A DNA stretch of 64,000 nucleotides, from positions 329,560 through 393,559 of the forward strand of contig NW_019775713.1 of NCBI RefSeq assembly GCF_001039355.2. The letters run 5' to 3'. A program made the position numbers and the translations under genes. Positions 34,690-51,900 of this stretch are shown in pieces. The stretch is from Lingula anatina (lineage: Eukaryota; Brachiopoda; Lingulata; Lingulida; Lingulidae). The notes beneath the pieces were generated by a model. The model did no database searches. It worked only from the letters and a program-made list of their open reading frames with translations, and had not been told where the DNA came from. How positions within the stretch are numbered: the stretch's first letter is position 1; every line of letters starts with the position of its first letter.

Positions 34690-34902
34690 GCTGTATTCCC
34701 ACAACTTTAGATCGATCTATCACCGCGGGGAGTCTCACTAGATTACTGTCAGATAATCCCCCTTAAGTGTCCGTCCCCGCCTACTACAAGCTGTAAGGGG
34801 TAATTAACTTTCGTGTCCGCCCGGCTGACAGCTATTTAGCGTGAACCCCCAGGGAGTTAGGTCGATCTAAAATAGGTCGATCTAATCTATGGAAATGGGG
34901 TG
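34690..34902. mobile_element. MITE family A, copy 3 (about 213 bp, inverted)
   Basis: Reverse-complement orientation relative to the copies at 15342 and 21190: AGTCTCACTAGATTACTGTC matches the reverse of their GACAGTAATCTAGTGAGACT. Both ends keep TTTAGATCGATCTA or AGGTCGATCTAA next to tips TATTCCCAC and GGAAATGGGGTG. The target duplication is not clear, so this copy may be older. Confidence 0.8.
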
Positions 34903-39158
<4,256 letters not shown>

Positions 39159-39360
39159 TATATTCACACATACACATACACACACACGTATGGGAATTTT
39201 AACATTTTGTATTTGTTGATGTAACCCTCCCCTCCCCAAGTTTTATAAAGAGTAGTCATGATCATCATCAAGGAACATTTGATAATTCCGTAATACAATT
39301 TGAAGTGAAGTTCTTTGGGTTGCAAATACTTGTTAAGAAGTAAATGTCAAACAGTGTCTA

Positions 39361-39619
39361 AGGCTTCGTTCACATGCAATGTCTATTTTCTAAATTCTAT
39401 TTTCTATTCGCGGTATGTCTTATGATCATGTTCTGTGACCTGAATATCCCGCGGCGTAATTACTGGCAGCGCGAGCCAGTTACTATAAGTTACTATAAGT
39501 AACTGGCTCGCGCTGCCAGTAATTACGCGGCGGGATATTCAGGGCACAGACCGTGATCATAAGATAGCGCGAATAGAAAATAGAATTTAGAAAATAGACA
39601 TTGCATGTGAATGAAGCCT
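39361..39619. mobile_element. 259-bp near-perfect palindromic MITE with TA flanks
   Basis: Two arms of about 120 bp are nearly exact reverse complements (outer tip AGGCTTCGTTCACATGCAAT against ATTGCATGTGAATGAAGCCT; inner CTGGCAGCGCGAGCCAGTTA against TAACTGGCTCGCGCTGCCAG). They meet around 39490 with a short spacer built from ACTATAAGTT. TA dinucleotides at 39359-39360 and 39620-39621 are the likely target duplication, as in Tc1/mariner-like elements. It is non-coding and could fold as a long hairpin if transcribed. Confidence 0.88.
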
Positions 39620-39621
39620 TA

Positions 39622-41631
39622 ATTCCCTTCTCTATCAGCTGAATTAGAGAGCTTGGGTGGTGTTTAAGATTATTGTCTGTTTTTCTGAGGCAGTTTGTGT
39701 ATCTTAGTAAAGTTATATGTATATATATACTAGAACAAGATGTTCAGGTTGTCTGTCGGTGTCACCCCCTATTTCCACAAGAAGTAACATAATTATCAGT
39801 CAGCACAAAAATGTATGTTTTTCTGTCCTTATTTTAAAGGGCATAAAAGACCATCAGTCCATTCATAATCACATGGATCAGTTGTCTGTGTTTGGTTTGA
39901 TTTTCAATAACAAAAAAATTCAAATGTGGCATCACCACTATAGTATTTTGTCATTTCCATCGTAATATTTTTATTAGACAAGAATGATAATGTCTCCCTC
40001 TCCACCCTTGCCAATCCCAGCATTCCTGGAATTATGACTTTGACGTATGCCAGGATTTCAGTATTTTTTAAACTATTGATCGGTACAACATTTCTAAGGA
40101 TTTGCATCATTTCCAAAGTGCAAAGCGTGATGCACAAATGGATTTCTAAGTTATCTTTGCAAATGTCAGTCCTCTTTTAATTTCTGTAGTTTGTTATTGG
40201 AACATAAATGCCATGTTGAGGGAGATATAAATGTGACTCACCTCTCTCCCCCCCCAACACACACACACACACACCTCTTCTTTTCATCATTTACTTTGCC
40301 TAACCTTTGGGAATATATTATAGACTGTCTTGTTGAAAAGTATTTATATCAGCATGTTTCTGTTTGTTGGGCAATTTAATATAGACTGACTTATTTTGTT
40401 AATTGTACTCTTTCACATATTTTTGAATAAATCAATAATTCAACAGCTTGATTTATGAAAGAATAAGTAAGTGAATAGGATATATAAAAAATAAATGGAT
40501 ATAAGGAATATATATGATTAGACCATACTGTGACAAAAATTCAATGTCCTTTATTTAATGAAGATTTTTTCTCTATTTTACCTATCCTACTGATTATTAA
40601 TGAGCATTTTCTCTGTATTCTGTTCTCTCTGAGCTAAGATATACTTCAACAGCTGTTTTACCCCAGTTTTAAGCTTATAGTTTGATAGTTTGAAATTAAT
40701 CCACACTCTGGCTGGATATGAATGTCAGATTTCACAAAAAGGAAATAAAACTCAAAATGTCCAATGAAAAATAGCACTTGGGTGTATGACACATTGCTTT
40801 TTGAATACACCCAGCTAAACTATCTACGCAAACAAAGTGACATATTGTAGAGGAAATTAGTGACCTCCAACTCATCCTGTGGTGGAATTTGTAATATTTC
40901 TTGTCTAGGTGAGGTTTGCCTCCTTCCTGCTTATTTATATCCACATAGCATGGACATTGTAAAGGGTATTATTTCCCCATTGCAGCTGGATGCTGAAATA
41001 AGAAGCATGCATTCATGAACAGTGCCAAGAGTTAAAATTTCCAGAATAATTTATTCAGAGGTATTACATTTGAAAAGCGGGTTTATCTGAGTATCATCAA
41101 TCCTGAATTTCATAGATACTCGACATTGAGCTGATGCATGTATCAGGAGTCTGCCAAAGGAATGATTTATATGTATTTAATATAGTCAGAGAAAAATACA
41201 TAATTTTCTATGAATGCGCTGTCAAATCTTATTTGATTGCAACTCAAATGATATACTGTAATATGAAGTATTGGCTTTATTTAGAGAATTCACTGTAGTG
41301 GTACTAATAGCATAGGAATTTTCAAGTGACCACAAATGACAGGCACAAGTCTTAATTGTTTATTTATTACCCTTAATGGGATGTTTTTCTTAAATAATAG
41401 AATTATTGTTGTTCTTCATAATGCTCCCTTCCCATATGTAAATTATTGATAATGCTGTTTCAGTATTTATGAAAATTGTACTTGCTTTCAAATGCAAGCA
41501 AATTTTTAGTTCATAAGATATTTTGTATTCTGTATTTCATGAATCGCAATGTTTTTGGCATGTACCATCTCTTCCAATGCTTGAAACATTTTAACGCATT
41601 ACTTTAATGATTTTGCTCTTCTCTTTTACAG
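39622..41631. other. non-coding stretch upstream of ANKRD50 coding exon
   Basis: No coding exon or obvious promoter near the ANKRD50 start; the DNA is AT-rich with a C/CA run at about 40248-40275. Because an acceptor lies at 41630-41631, this is best read as the 3' part of a 5'-UTR intron. The transcription start must be further upstream. Confidence 0.55.
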
Positions 41632-41652
41632 TTGGTCTAGCCTAATGTTGCC
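41632..41652 (+). other. ANKRD50: 5' UTR portion of ANKRD50 coding exon, with splice acceptor
   Basis: The tract TTGCTCTTCTCTTTTACAG ends at AG 41630-41631. The following 21 nt contain an in-frame TAG at 41638-41640, 12 nt before the ATG at 41653. The coding frame cannot extend upstream, and at least one non-coding exon must precede this one. Confidence 0.75.
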
Positions 41653-44145
41653 ATGACGACCTGCTTGCTCCAGGGACGGCGGTTCTTCTGCCGAGAATGG
41701 GCATTCAGCAAAATTACGCACTACTTGGACAGCAGATCAACGTCCAATACATGCGGGGCCTTAATGATGGGAGGACCTGGGTGCGGAAAGACGGCCGTGT
41801 GCGCGGAGATGACGTGGCCCACGGGTCAAGGTCGTCAGCAGGCCCTGAGCAAGAGGATTTTAGCGTACCATTTTTGCCAGGCCCATGACATTGAGACTTT
41901 ATCTTTGACGAATTTCATTCTTAGCCTGGTGGACCAAATTTCAAAATCTGATTTAATAGAGGGATATAGGGACGTAATCAGTGAGCCAGATGTTAAAGCT
42001 GCTCTAAAGAGAGAGACTTGCGAAGTGAATCCTGACGATGCTTTTAAAAAAGGAGTTTTGGACCCACTTTTATCCATTCCACCACCTTCACAAAATGTTT
42101 TCATCTTGGTGGACTCCATTGATGAGTCGTATCTTCAGTCTATCAATGATACGGGAACAGGAAGTAAGACTATCGCAGAACTCTTAGCCAATCACCATCA
42201 GCTGTTTCCAACATGGCTGATGTTGATTTGCTCTGCGCGAAAACAGAGTAAATCTGTGACAAGACTGTTTACTGGGTTCAGAAAGATAAGTCTGGACGAT
42301 CTGCGCAAGTCGCATGTTGTGCGCGACGTTCAGCAGTATATTTTGTGCCGACTTGATCAGGAGCAGGGGTTACGCCAGCACCTTAGTCGAGAGACGGCAG
42401 AAATGCTCAACCAGCTCCATATTAAAAGCAACGGATGCTTTCTCTACCTGGAAAAAGTATTAGATGGGGTAGCAGAAAGTTTTATCATGCTTCGTGAAAT
42501 AAGGGAAATTCCTGGGACTCTAAATGGACTCTATCTGTGGCTGTGTCAAAGACTTTTCGTTAAAAAGCAATTCCAAAAGGTACAGCCTATTCTGAATGTG
42601 ATCCTCGCAGCCCGAAGTCCTCTCACAGAGGAGGAGCTATTCCGCAGTGTATGGACTGGTAATACCACTTTGAATGTGGATGAATTTCACAGCAGAATGG
42701 AAGCCCTGTCCAAAATCATCTTCAGTGGGCAGGAGGGAACCAAAATTCTCTTTCACCATAGTTTTGCCGAGTGGTTACTGGATGTGAAACACTGCACTCA
42801 GAAATATCTGTGCAATGCGGCTGAAGGTCACGGGATGCTGGCAATGAATCTCACTCTCACTGCGCCCCATCTATCACCTGAAGAAGTGCACAACTTAGCA
42901 TTACATTTGAGCAAAGCACACCTGGTTGCTCCCACAGAGGGTTTTCATTTACCCCTGTGGTTGATCCAGTCGGGCGCCCCTGTTGAGACCAGCCTAATGG
43001 CCGGTGGTTTACCAAAGGAACAACAGGTCACAAAATTGCTGTTGGAAGCTGGGGCAGAGCTGCCAAAGTCAGCTGAGGAAAGCACGTCGGCAACTCTTGA
43101 AAAGATTGAAAAGCAGGAGAAGAAAAAGTCAGAATCTTTGAAGGAGCTGGTGGAGAATGGGGTTGGGATTAATGAGGTAGATGCCACGGGGAGGCCTCTC
43201 CTGTGTGCCGCCGCCCATCAGGGGAACATAGCCATGGTGCAGCTGTTGATTTCACGCGGTGCTGATTTGGAGGCCATGGACAAAACTGGACAGACTGCCC
43301 TTAATTTAGCCGCCAGACAGGGGCACAGTGAGATTGTCTCAATTCTGATAAAAGCACAAGCCAATGGGGATCATACTGACACAGAAGGATGGACGCCGTT
43401 GAGGTCAGCTGCCTGGGGTGGACATACGGAAGTGGTGGGTTTACTCCTCATAGCAGGTGCCCAGGTGGATCTGGCAGACAGCGAGAATCGCACGGCACTA
43501 CGGGCGGCAGCGTGGGGCGGACACGAAGACATTGTGCTCAAGTTACTCGAATATGGTGCTGATGTAAACAAAGTGGATAATGAAGGCCGGACTGCATTGA
43601 TTGCTGCGTCGTATATGGGCCACACAGAAATAGTGCAACATTTGCTAGAACATGGGGCGAACCTGAACCAGGAGGATTGCGATGGGCGGACGGCATTGTC
43701 AGTGGCGGCATTGTGTATTCCTGCCAGTCAGGGCGGTCTTCATGCCAGTGTGGTCAGTTTATTACTGGACTATGGGGCCGAAGTTGACCACCAGGACAAG
43801 GATGGAATGACCCCAGTTCTTGTCGCAGCCTACGAGGGTCACCACGAGGTGTGTGAGCTCCTCCTGGAAAACGACGCTGACGTAGACCACACAGACAACA
43901 ATGGTCGCACGCCTCTCCTGGCTGCCGCATCCATGGGACATGCCAAAGTGGTCAGCCTGTTGCTGTTCTTCGGGGCCGCCATTGACACCATAGACCCAGA
44001 GGGCCGCACTGTCCTGAGCATTGCCTGTGCCCAGGGGAACGTGGAAGTGGTCCAAGAGCTGCTGGACCGTGGCCTGGATGAGCTCCATCGTGACAACGCT
44101 GGCCTGACACCACTGCATATGGCTGCATTTGAAGGCCACAAAGAG
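41653..44145 (+). CDS. ANKRD50: ANKRD50 orthologue, first coding exon (residues 1-831)
   Basis: This exon encodes the N-terminal 831 residues of ankyrin repeat domain-containing protein 50. In vertebrates the protein acts on endosomes with SNX27-retromer in recycling cargo such as GLUT1 to the plasma membrane. Visible parts: [12 protein letters not shown] at the start, Walker A GGPGCGKT (40-47), Walker B-like FILVDSIDE (150-158), the conserved ARKQSK segment (195-200) and [12 protein letters not shown] (208-219), the helical region DIPGT-type to [10 protein letters not shown] (about 286-302), [20 protein letters not shown] (369-388), a Lys/Glu-rich linker (about 480-500), then ankyrin repeats from about 513. 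Nine repeats are complete and the tenth is cut by the intron after GHKE. Repeat six carries the extra loop LCIPASQGG (687-695), also known from vertebrate ANKRD50. The donor is GAG/GTTAGT (GT at 44146-44147), phase 0. The 841-codon open frame reads ten residues into the intron. Assignment is by strong motif-by-motif resemblance. Confidence 0.94.
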
Positions 44146-45463
44146 GTTAGTGCTATGGATTTTTTTTTTTCACTTTGATGAAATTTTGTGTTTAGTTTTT
44201 ATGTTTATACTTATTCACATTTGTAGAAATGTATATTTCTGGTGAATATATATACATCATTGAAGTTGCTGTGCTTAAAATAATGTTGATATGGGAGCAT
44301 ATGGTTTGGTTGCAAGGACCACAGATTTGTTTCTGTTTCTGTAGACATACAAGTTGACATAGCTAACTGTAAAAATGCTGCTTTACAAAAAAAAAAAGGA
44401 AAACACTTGTATGTTATATCACTTTGTTTATTTGTTCTGTTAAAATGATAAAGGTAGTGATAAAAAAAAAGCTAGGATATCCACAGTCAAAAGATCAAAA
44501 CCAGCATGGCTCTTCCTTGGTTGTTTTTATAAACGTAATCAGCAGGTTTCATTGTGTATCTTTTATTACAACATGCTGTTTTATCATTAGGGCACAGATG
44601 AGTTTTGTCAGTTCTTGCAACCCCTGAACTTGGTAGCTTTTCTTTTCTCTCAGAATTTTACAAGGGAAACATGTTGTTTGTGTTACGTAGTTTGAAGAAG
44701 AGGAAGACTTGGAAAATACAATCAGTGAAAGAATTGAGAAATAAGGCATTTTGGGCTAGAATTTTTTCTTTTGGTTTCCTGAAACACTGATGGTACAACA
44801 GTATAACAGTCAATATTTTTAGAATTATTTTAAAAATCATGTACTAGTATTTGGAAAGTTTTTAGAAACTTGAAAATTTGGTGTTTGTTTTCTCCAGACT
44901 TTTCACATCACATTTCGTAGAGAAAATCATTTTCTTATTTAAAAAAAAAAAGGTTTTCTTGTTGCATGACCTCAACACTTTTGAAATCTGAAACTTCACT
45001 TATTACATTCTCTCTCTCTGAAGATCTGTGGACAATTTTTGTCACAAATAACTACCATTATCTTGTGCTAGTAAATTATACAACAAAAGGCTCTGGAAAT
45101 ATTGCCCACTTTTATAACCAAATAACACCCTTCCCTCTAGCCACCAATTTTTGTGAACACACAAAAACATTTTATTACCCATCATTACCATATTTATGAA
45201 GACGTATTTTGACAAAATAACTAAATTACCTGTAATCAAAGTTTGAAGAAAAAGGGAAAAAGGTTAAACAAATTTTCCTTATTTTAGTACGGCTCTCCCT
45301 AAATGCAACTACTGAAAATATAGGTGAGAATTTTGGTTGACCGCATTATTTGGCCACAAATATGAAAGAAGTAATATAGCATTTGATATGCCCACAGGGC
45401 TGGTCTATATAGTGATAAATATGTCTAGTAAAGCCATTAACTTGGAGCAGTTTTTATTACTTC

Positions 45464-45464
45464 N
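45464..45464. other. single N in unique intronic sequence
   Basis: The only single N in the window without a visible flanking duplication. It may be a plain base-call failure or a join whose duplicated flank I cannot see. Confidence 0.8.
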
Positions 45465-46485
45465 GGTCTTAACTGTGTGATTTCAGAGAGTTAAAAATTA
45501 AAAAAGCCTTCAAGCTTATCATCAAAAAGTTAATCATAAAACATTAAAAGAGTAAAATTAATATCAAATAGTCCATCATAAAATAAGTCCCAAATGGAGT
45601 AATAACAAAAAGTTAATCATTCACAAAAATGTGCAGACTGCATTTACTGACAACAATCTGTTTTGCTTCATTTTATTTGGGGAAAATATTGTACGTACTA
45701 CAGCATGCGAAGCAACTAATCCTGCTAATACATCTAGCGTAGAATGCAATATGCATCTTTGAGAGCGAAATGTGTTCACTGACAGAACTGGTCACCTAAC
45801 AATACAATACCGGAGAAAGGAATAATAGTACAAATAATAATAATAATAAAAATGATCTATTTAACACTAATACTTTAAGTTATATTGAGACCTGTTGTGA
45901 AGTTTTTTTTTTTTTTTTTTTTTTTTTTCAGTGGATTCTCTTTATCTCTAAAGCGTTTTCAGAAACACTTAAGCAATGGCTTTTAAGTTAAACTTGGAAT
46001 ATGGATGACAAAGAGAGCTAACATCATAAAGCTGCCGAGTCTTATAAAAAACAAGAGACTGCAATAGGTTTTATGGCTTAGGTCTACAAAGTGGTCTTTA
46101 TAGCCCGAGCACTAAAACACTGTAGGCGGCGCAGATGTTTTAGCTAACAGGTTGTATTTTATAGGCTAAATGCTAACGTGTGTGTAAATAATAGCTTAAT
46201 GTTTCCACAGACGAATATGGATTTCTCAGAATGAATGTTCCTCTGTTCGGTTTCCTGCCTCTCCATCAGAAGTGGCCTGATAGCCATGCTGTGGACTATG
46301 GGCCACAGATTCAATATCTAAATTGCTGTGGTGTTATGAATTTGTTAGGGTGTGAAAGGATGAATAAACCCAGCATTATTTTCTTTTCTTTGGCATCTGT
46401 TTCTGGATTGTATTTGATGTTGTTCTTGATTGAGACAGGCATACAATGATGAAAGCAAATTACAAGTCCAACCATAGAGGTTTGT

Positions 46486-46535
<50 letters not shown>

Positions 46536-46656
46536 TCATTAGTATAATGAAGGGAAGGAATATTTTACTGGGAGCAGTTTAAATACCTAATTGATAATAT
46601 TTTATCAAAGATGTGATTTGTCTAAATTGGTGAGAATTCTTCAGTTTTAGGCAGCT

Positions 46657-46691
<35 letters not shown>

Positions 46692-47024
46692 GAGTGGGTT
46701 GAATATATACAGGAAACATTGACTTTGGGATAAAAATCCGTTTCTATAACAAATTGACTTTTGCATTAAAGAGGAATGCATTTCCGAGTGTATCATCAGT
46801 GTAGGAGTGAGACATGGGAGTTACTTAGTGCTTCTGTGTGGATTACAAAAGAACAATCGATGACTTGAAAAAAGCCAGCAGGAACAAGTGGTTTTAGACT
46901 CCTGGATGACATTTTGCAATTACAGTCGTGTAAATTGCTATCAGATTTTTAATAAACGTGTGTGATTTCTGATATGTGAATTTGCTGACTCTTCCAGCAG
47001 ATGTAGTTGTTGTCTTGTCGGGGT

Positions 47025-47131
<107 letters not shown>

Positions 47132-48772
47132 GCAGCTTTTCAGGTACTTGTACCTAATTTAAAGCAATTCTGTGCATTTGTACATTTCAAGTTATAGGTC
47201 CAATTTTTTTTGTTGTCAGATCTTGTCAAAAGAAGTTCATGTGATGTGTTGATTGAATTTTTTAATTTAGTAATTTTTTAAGAAGGAAATATATCCATGA
47301 CATCTTGGGATTTAAAATGTCCTGTTTAGCAGTCAAGTTGGCGTGTGATGGCGATTATACCAATACCAGTTTGAGTTTAACCAGTTGAGAACATGGCTTA
47401 AGTGACCACAGTATCATCAGACCATGGACAGGAAATGTGATTAAGGTGTCATAGATAGCTTGTTTACTTATCATTTGATACAAATACTATATTTTTCTCT
47501 CAAAGGTAAGGAATATGATATCATACATGTATTGTTTACTTGTCAGTTGATACGTAAGATATGTTTGTTTTTTTCCAAAAGGTAAGGGATGTGGTATCTT
47601 TTTGTCTGGGTCATGATGACTTATAAGGAAGTCTGATTTGTACATATTTTTGCCTCTGCCAAGAGGGTTATAGGGTTTTTTTTTTTTTTTTCTTTTTTTT
47701 TTTTTTTTTGTGCCTTTGTTGGTTTGCTAGTAAAAGGCCTAATATGGAGTTTTTATGAGAATTTCAGGATAAGTCAGAAATATGCTTAGAATTAATTGAA
47801 TTTCAGTTATGGTATTGAATTGTGACTATAGGTTACTGCTGAGAAATTATTCATTACAGGACCTTTTTCCGTGTTTAACACCTGCCACAATGACATGCCT
47901 GTTGTTTTTAAATTTTCTCTCTTGCAGAATAAATGATCAGTCATTCTGACATCTTTTTATTGAACCACAGTTATTGTAGTGGTCATACAGATGTTCATTT
48001 CTTGCTGAGACATCATTTGTCTCCCCAATACCTTTCTTACACAATACCTCACCTGTTGACTGTAAAAATGACATTTTTGACCAAAGGTCAGTGTCTTTTG
48101 GCCAGAGACAGGGGATGACTACAGGTCACCAAGACTGGGCCCAGTAAGATCAAAGAAAGGGCACTTGATGGAAGAGAATTGATTATAAAATAAATCAAAT
48201 ATGAAAGGTTATTAGTGGATGTAAATGTTTACACTGCCCACAGCATTAGAAACAAGAAGAAGGGTACATTTTTGCCCACCCTCAATGAGGTAAATGGGAT
48301 GTGTTTTTGCTGTGAGGGAAATTTTATTGTGAAAGTTAGTTTTAAAAAAATCATGAATATATTGTCAGTTAAACTCTTTTTTATTTGTTTTCTTTTTTTT
48401 TTTTTTTTTGTTTTGTTTTTTTTCAAACTGTGGGGAATATTTGCTTGAAAAGTTTCCATATATATTCATATTTTATGTATTTGTGTGTGACCTAGCTGAA
48501 ATTTGCAGAAAATACTTTCATTACTTGCTTTTGGTAATACCGGTATGTTAATGTTTTTCTCTTGGTCTTACCAGGTTGTTACCATGGTAACCTGTTTAAA
48601 GTTTGACTGTGTAGTGCAGTTATGCATGTAAGATAGAAATTTAAAAAAAAAAAAAAAAAAAAAAACGAAATAATGTTGACATGGAAGTTGAATATGAAAA
48701 AAAAACTTGAATATGAAAAAGAAGCAGTTCTTTGTCTCCCTGATTTGACTTAATATAATATATGACTATTTA

Positions 48773-48940
48773 CAGGGGGGGATTTAGGGTGTCTTCTGGG
48801 TCTTCCGGAAGACGGTCAGATTTTCAAGTTTACATTGGCGGGTATCTAATTTTTTCTATCTGAAGACGGTCAAAAATGAAGAACGGATCAACAAAGATAA
48901 TTTGGAAGACTGTCAGGAAATAACTCTGAATCCGCCCCTG
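48773..48940. mobile_element. MITE family C, copy 3 (168 bp), present in one duplicate only
   Basis: Tips CAGGGGGGATTTAG and CTGAATCCGCCCCTG are imperfect inverted repeats. It is flanked by exact 5-bp ATTTA (48768-48772 and 48941-48945). The corresponding place in the right copy (about 56040-56044) reads CTATTTGGGCCCC with no insertion, an empty site. The interior matches 27348 and, inverted, 33677. Non-coding. Confidence 0.9.
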
Positions 48941-51900
48941 ATTTAGGCCCCTATGATCCCATCAGTATTCTACAGTCTGTTGATAGATGTGTGTGGGGGG
49001 CCCAGGTGATCACACGAACAGGTGAGAGAGAAACAGGTGTGTTATTTCCAGCTCACCTCGAGCATGTTAACATGGAATAGATATTTAGAGCATGCCTGGT
49101 TCAAAGTTGTCTTGCTCTAATTATATTGCACATAAGCTGAATGGATTTTTTACCAGTAATCAGCAGATTTAGATCACTGTTGGTCAGAAATTGATCATTT
49201 TATCTCAGGCTGATATTTCAGCATGAAGCAATGCAACCGACTTAAGCTATATACCCCTTGATCACATTTTTCATACAGTATTTATTATGTCCAGAACATT
49301 GAGAAACAAGGATAAAAGATGGGAGAATATAGAGGGTTCACCTTCGTGTTGGTTCGGCAAAGATATTGTCTTAAATTCAAAGTTATTTTTACAGCTGTGT
49401 TTTATATGCAACAAGTCTGCTGTTCATTTAGAAAAGATTCTTTTGATATCTTGCCAATGTGCGTAGGTAACCACTGATTGTATATATTGAAAAAAAGTGG
49501 GTATTCTGCTGAAATGATCCCTAGTCTCTTTAAGATCACTCCTGCTGTTTGTTTAAAGGTATGAACATAGCATTGCTTGCCAACATTGAAGATGGTGGTA
49601 AAAGGGAGCTCAAGAGAGAGAGAAAAAAATGTAGAAAATTGCAGTGACCTTTGGAAAATAAATAGAGAATTTGCGAGAGAAATGTAATTTAGCCCACAGC
49701 TAATAATTGAGAGTCCAGGAAGGCAGCCATCTTTTTAAGCTCTCATTACGGCACTGATTGAAGTCCAGAGTGATTCTGCTGCGGCAGTAGTATTGATTTG
49801 TATTATTTTTGTACTTTGTTTAAATGTTTCTATGCATTATCTGTCAAATCCAGTGAGAATCTGCAGGATCAAAGGTAGAATTTAGAATGGGAGGTTAGTA
49901 TGTTTTCATCAATGTTGGTTGTTTATAGTGGACATGAGATCTCAGAAAGTTCCTTGCAAATTATTATAAACTTTTCAGGATAGTTATATAGGAGGAAAAG
50001 AAACAATCACCATTTCCACTGAATTTTGTCTCCTTAGCATCACTGACTTCTTAGCTTTTATCCCAGGAAATGTTTCTAAAAGTTACAATACTATTAGATT
50101 GATTTTAGAAAAACTAACTTTGTATTGGCCTTGTTTTTTTAAACCACTGACATAGGCCACCCAGAGAGGTGGACAACTCGTGGTGGCAAAGTTTGCATGC
50201 CGCCTGTATAAAATTCTGTTATTTCAGAAGAAAATTACAGCTGGATTGGAGCAGCAAGGTATACAGCCCATGAAAGCTGATATGATATTGTCATGGCTGT
50301 CACTGTCAAAGTTGGAAGATACAAATTTGCATCATTTTTCTTTAATGAAACCACTTAAGATTTTTTTTTCCTTTTTTGACCCACACACATAGCGTTTTAT
50401 ATGCAAGGCCTCTTTTACAGTCAGTAATTAGGAACCTTTAAACAAAAATGATGTCTTCATTTGACTTCATACAGTGAATAGTGATGCAACACCTCACAAA
50501 ATGCCACCAAATCAAGCAGCATTGCAGATCCAAAGATTTTCGTTGGCCAAGAGGAGGAAAGTACCCTTCAAAGATGAAATAAACATTAGTGGAAAATGGC
50601 AGTTAATTGCTTCTAGGATGAAGTAACATTTTGTAGATTAAGCTGAAAAATCAATAACCCCCCTGAACAAAAATGAAAATAAGTGAAATAAAAAGTGAAA
50701 ATAAAGGTTGAAACGGTGATCTGTGCCTTCAAGCGTATAAATTGGAAAATGGTAAACCAATACATGCATCACAGCCTGGGCTTTATTTGGAAAAAAACAA
50801 ATGTTGCCAGTACCTGTGGTTGACATTTGTAGAAGTTTTCATACTGAGTCTTTTATTTTCTTTGAAAAACTAATAGCTGAAACAAATCTTGTGGTAAAGT
50901 TTGGAGGGGAGTAAAAAGAAACCTACCTTTTCACATGCCTCGAACCAAAAATGATGGATTGACCCCCTGTGGCTTTGTAGAAAATAAAGAACAAATGCAG
51001 AAAGGTGGAGAAGCACTGGTGTCACACTGGGAATTTGTTTTTGTTACATTTTGTAGCACAGTTGGAGATGAAAACACCGCTGTATCACACACATAGACAC
51101 TTGGCTATCTGCCACATGCACAGATTTTTGTCACACGAAAGAGCACGCAAAAAGAGAAAAAGTCATAATGGTAGAATATCAAGGTTGTTTGGGACTGTTC
51201 TCAGGCAATGTAAAACTTCTGTATTGTCTTGTAAAACTTCTGTATTGTCTTCACAAGATGTAGTAGTAACCATGTGGCCACCAGCTCTGCAGAAGGCCAC
51301 CTTCATATAGCTGCATTCCTTTATTCAGCTAGCCAATTGTTTGTGTGTAAATTGTCTCATTCTTGTATATGTAGTGTTTGATATGGAACAATACAAAACC
51401 ATTCTTTCCACTGCTTGTTATCACAGCATTTATTGTCCTTGGTTTATGTGAAAGACTTTTCACTGGTAGAAATAATTTTTTTCATTGTCATGATTTAGCT
51501 TTGTACAATAGCACTGTGCTCTAAGGTGCTGGACAAGAAAGAGACAGACTGCTTATGGTGACATAGAACCTTTTGTTAATGAGACAGGTGTTTGAGAAAG
51601 AAAAATGAGGATTTTATTGCACCTCGTTTGCCATAATTATGCTTAGCACTGGAGAAGGGAAATTTTTTGCAATTTGTGGAAAATAAAGCCCACCGAGATG
51701 CAATTGCAGTTGAGGTGGTCAATTGGAGATCCCGAGATTTGACCTTGGTTTATTTACAGTTTGAAAACATACTTGGAAAAAGAGCTGAATATGGTTGTCA
51801 ATGCAGAGTGTTTTTTTTCTGTAGTTGGAAATAAAAGTCAGTAAAAATAATTGTTCACATCAAAGAGATAAATTTTTTATATGAAACAGGTTTCTGAATT

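Noticed and set aside
43762-44141. Minus-strand ORFs of 100-125 codons opposite ANKRD50
   Set aside because: Antisense shadows of the repetitive ankyrin coding sequence.
46231-46449. 72-codon ORF preceded by TTTCCACAG in both copies (also 53378-53596)
   Set aside because: The acceptor-like sequence is suggestive, but the frame ends without a donor, composition is ordinary, and conservation is explained by duplication. It cannot be inserted into ANKRD50, whose exons join in frame without it.
51005-51310. 101-codon ORF found in both copies (also 58201-58506)
   Set aside because: Conservation only reflects the near-identity of the duplicated DNA. It includes a simple 21-bp direct repeat and shows no splice context or homology.
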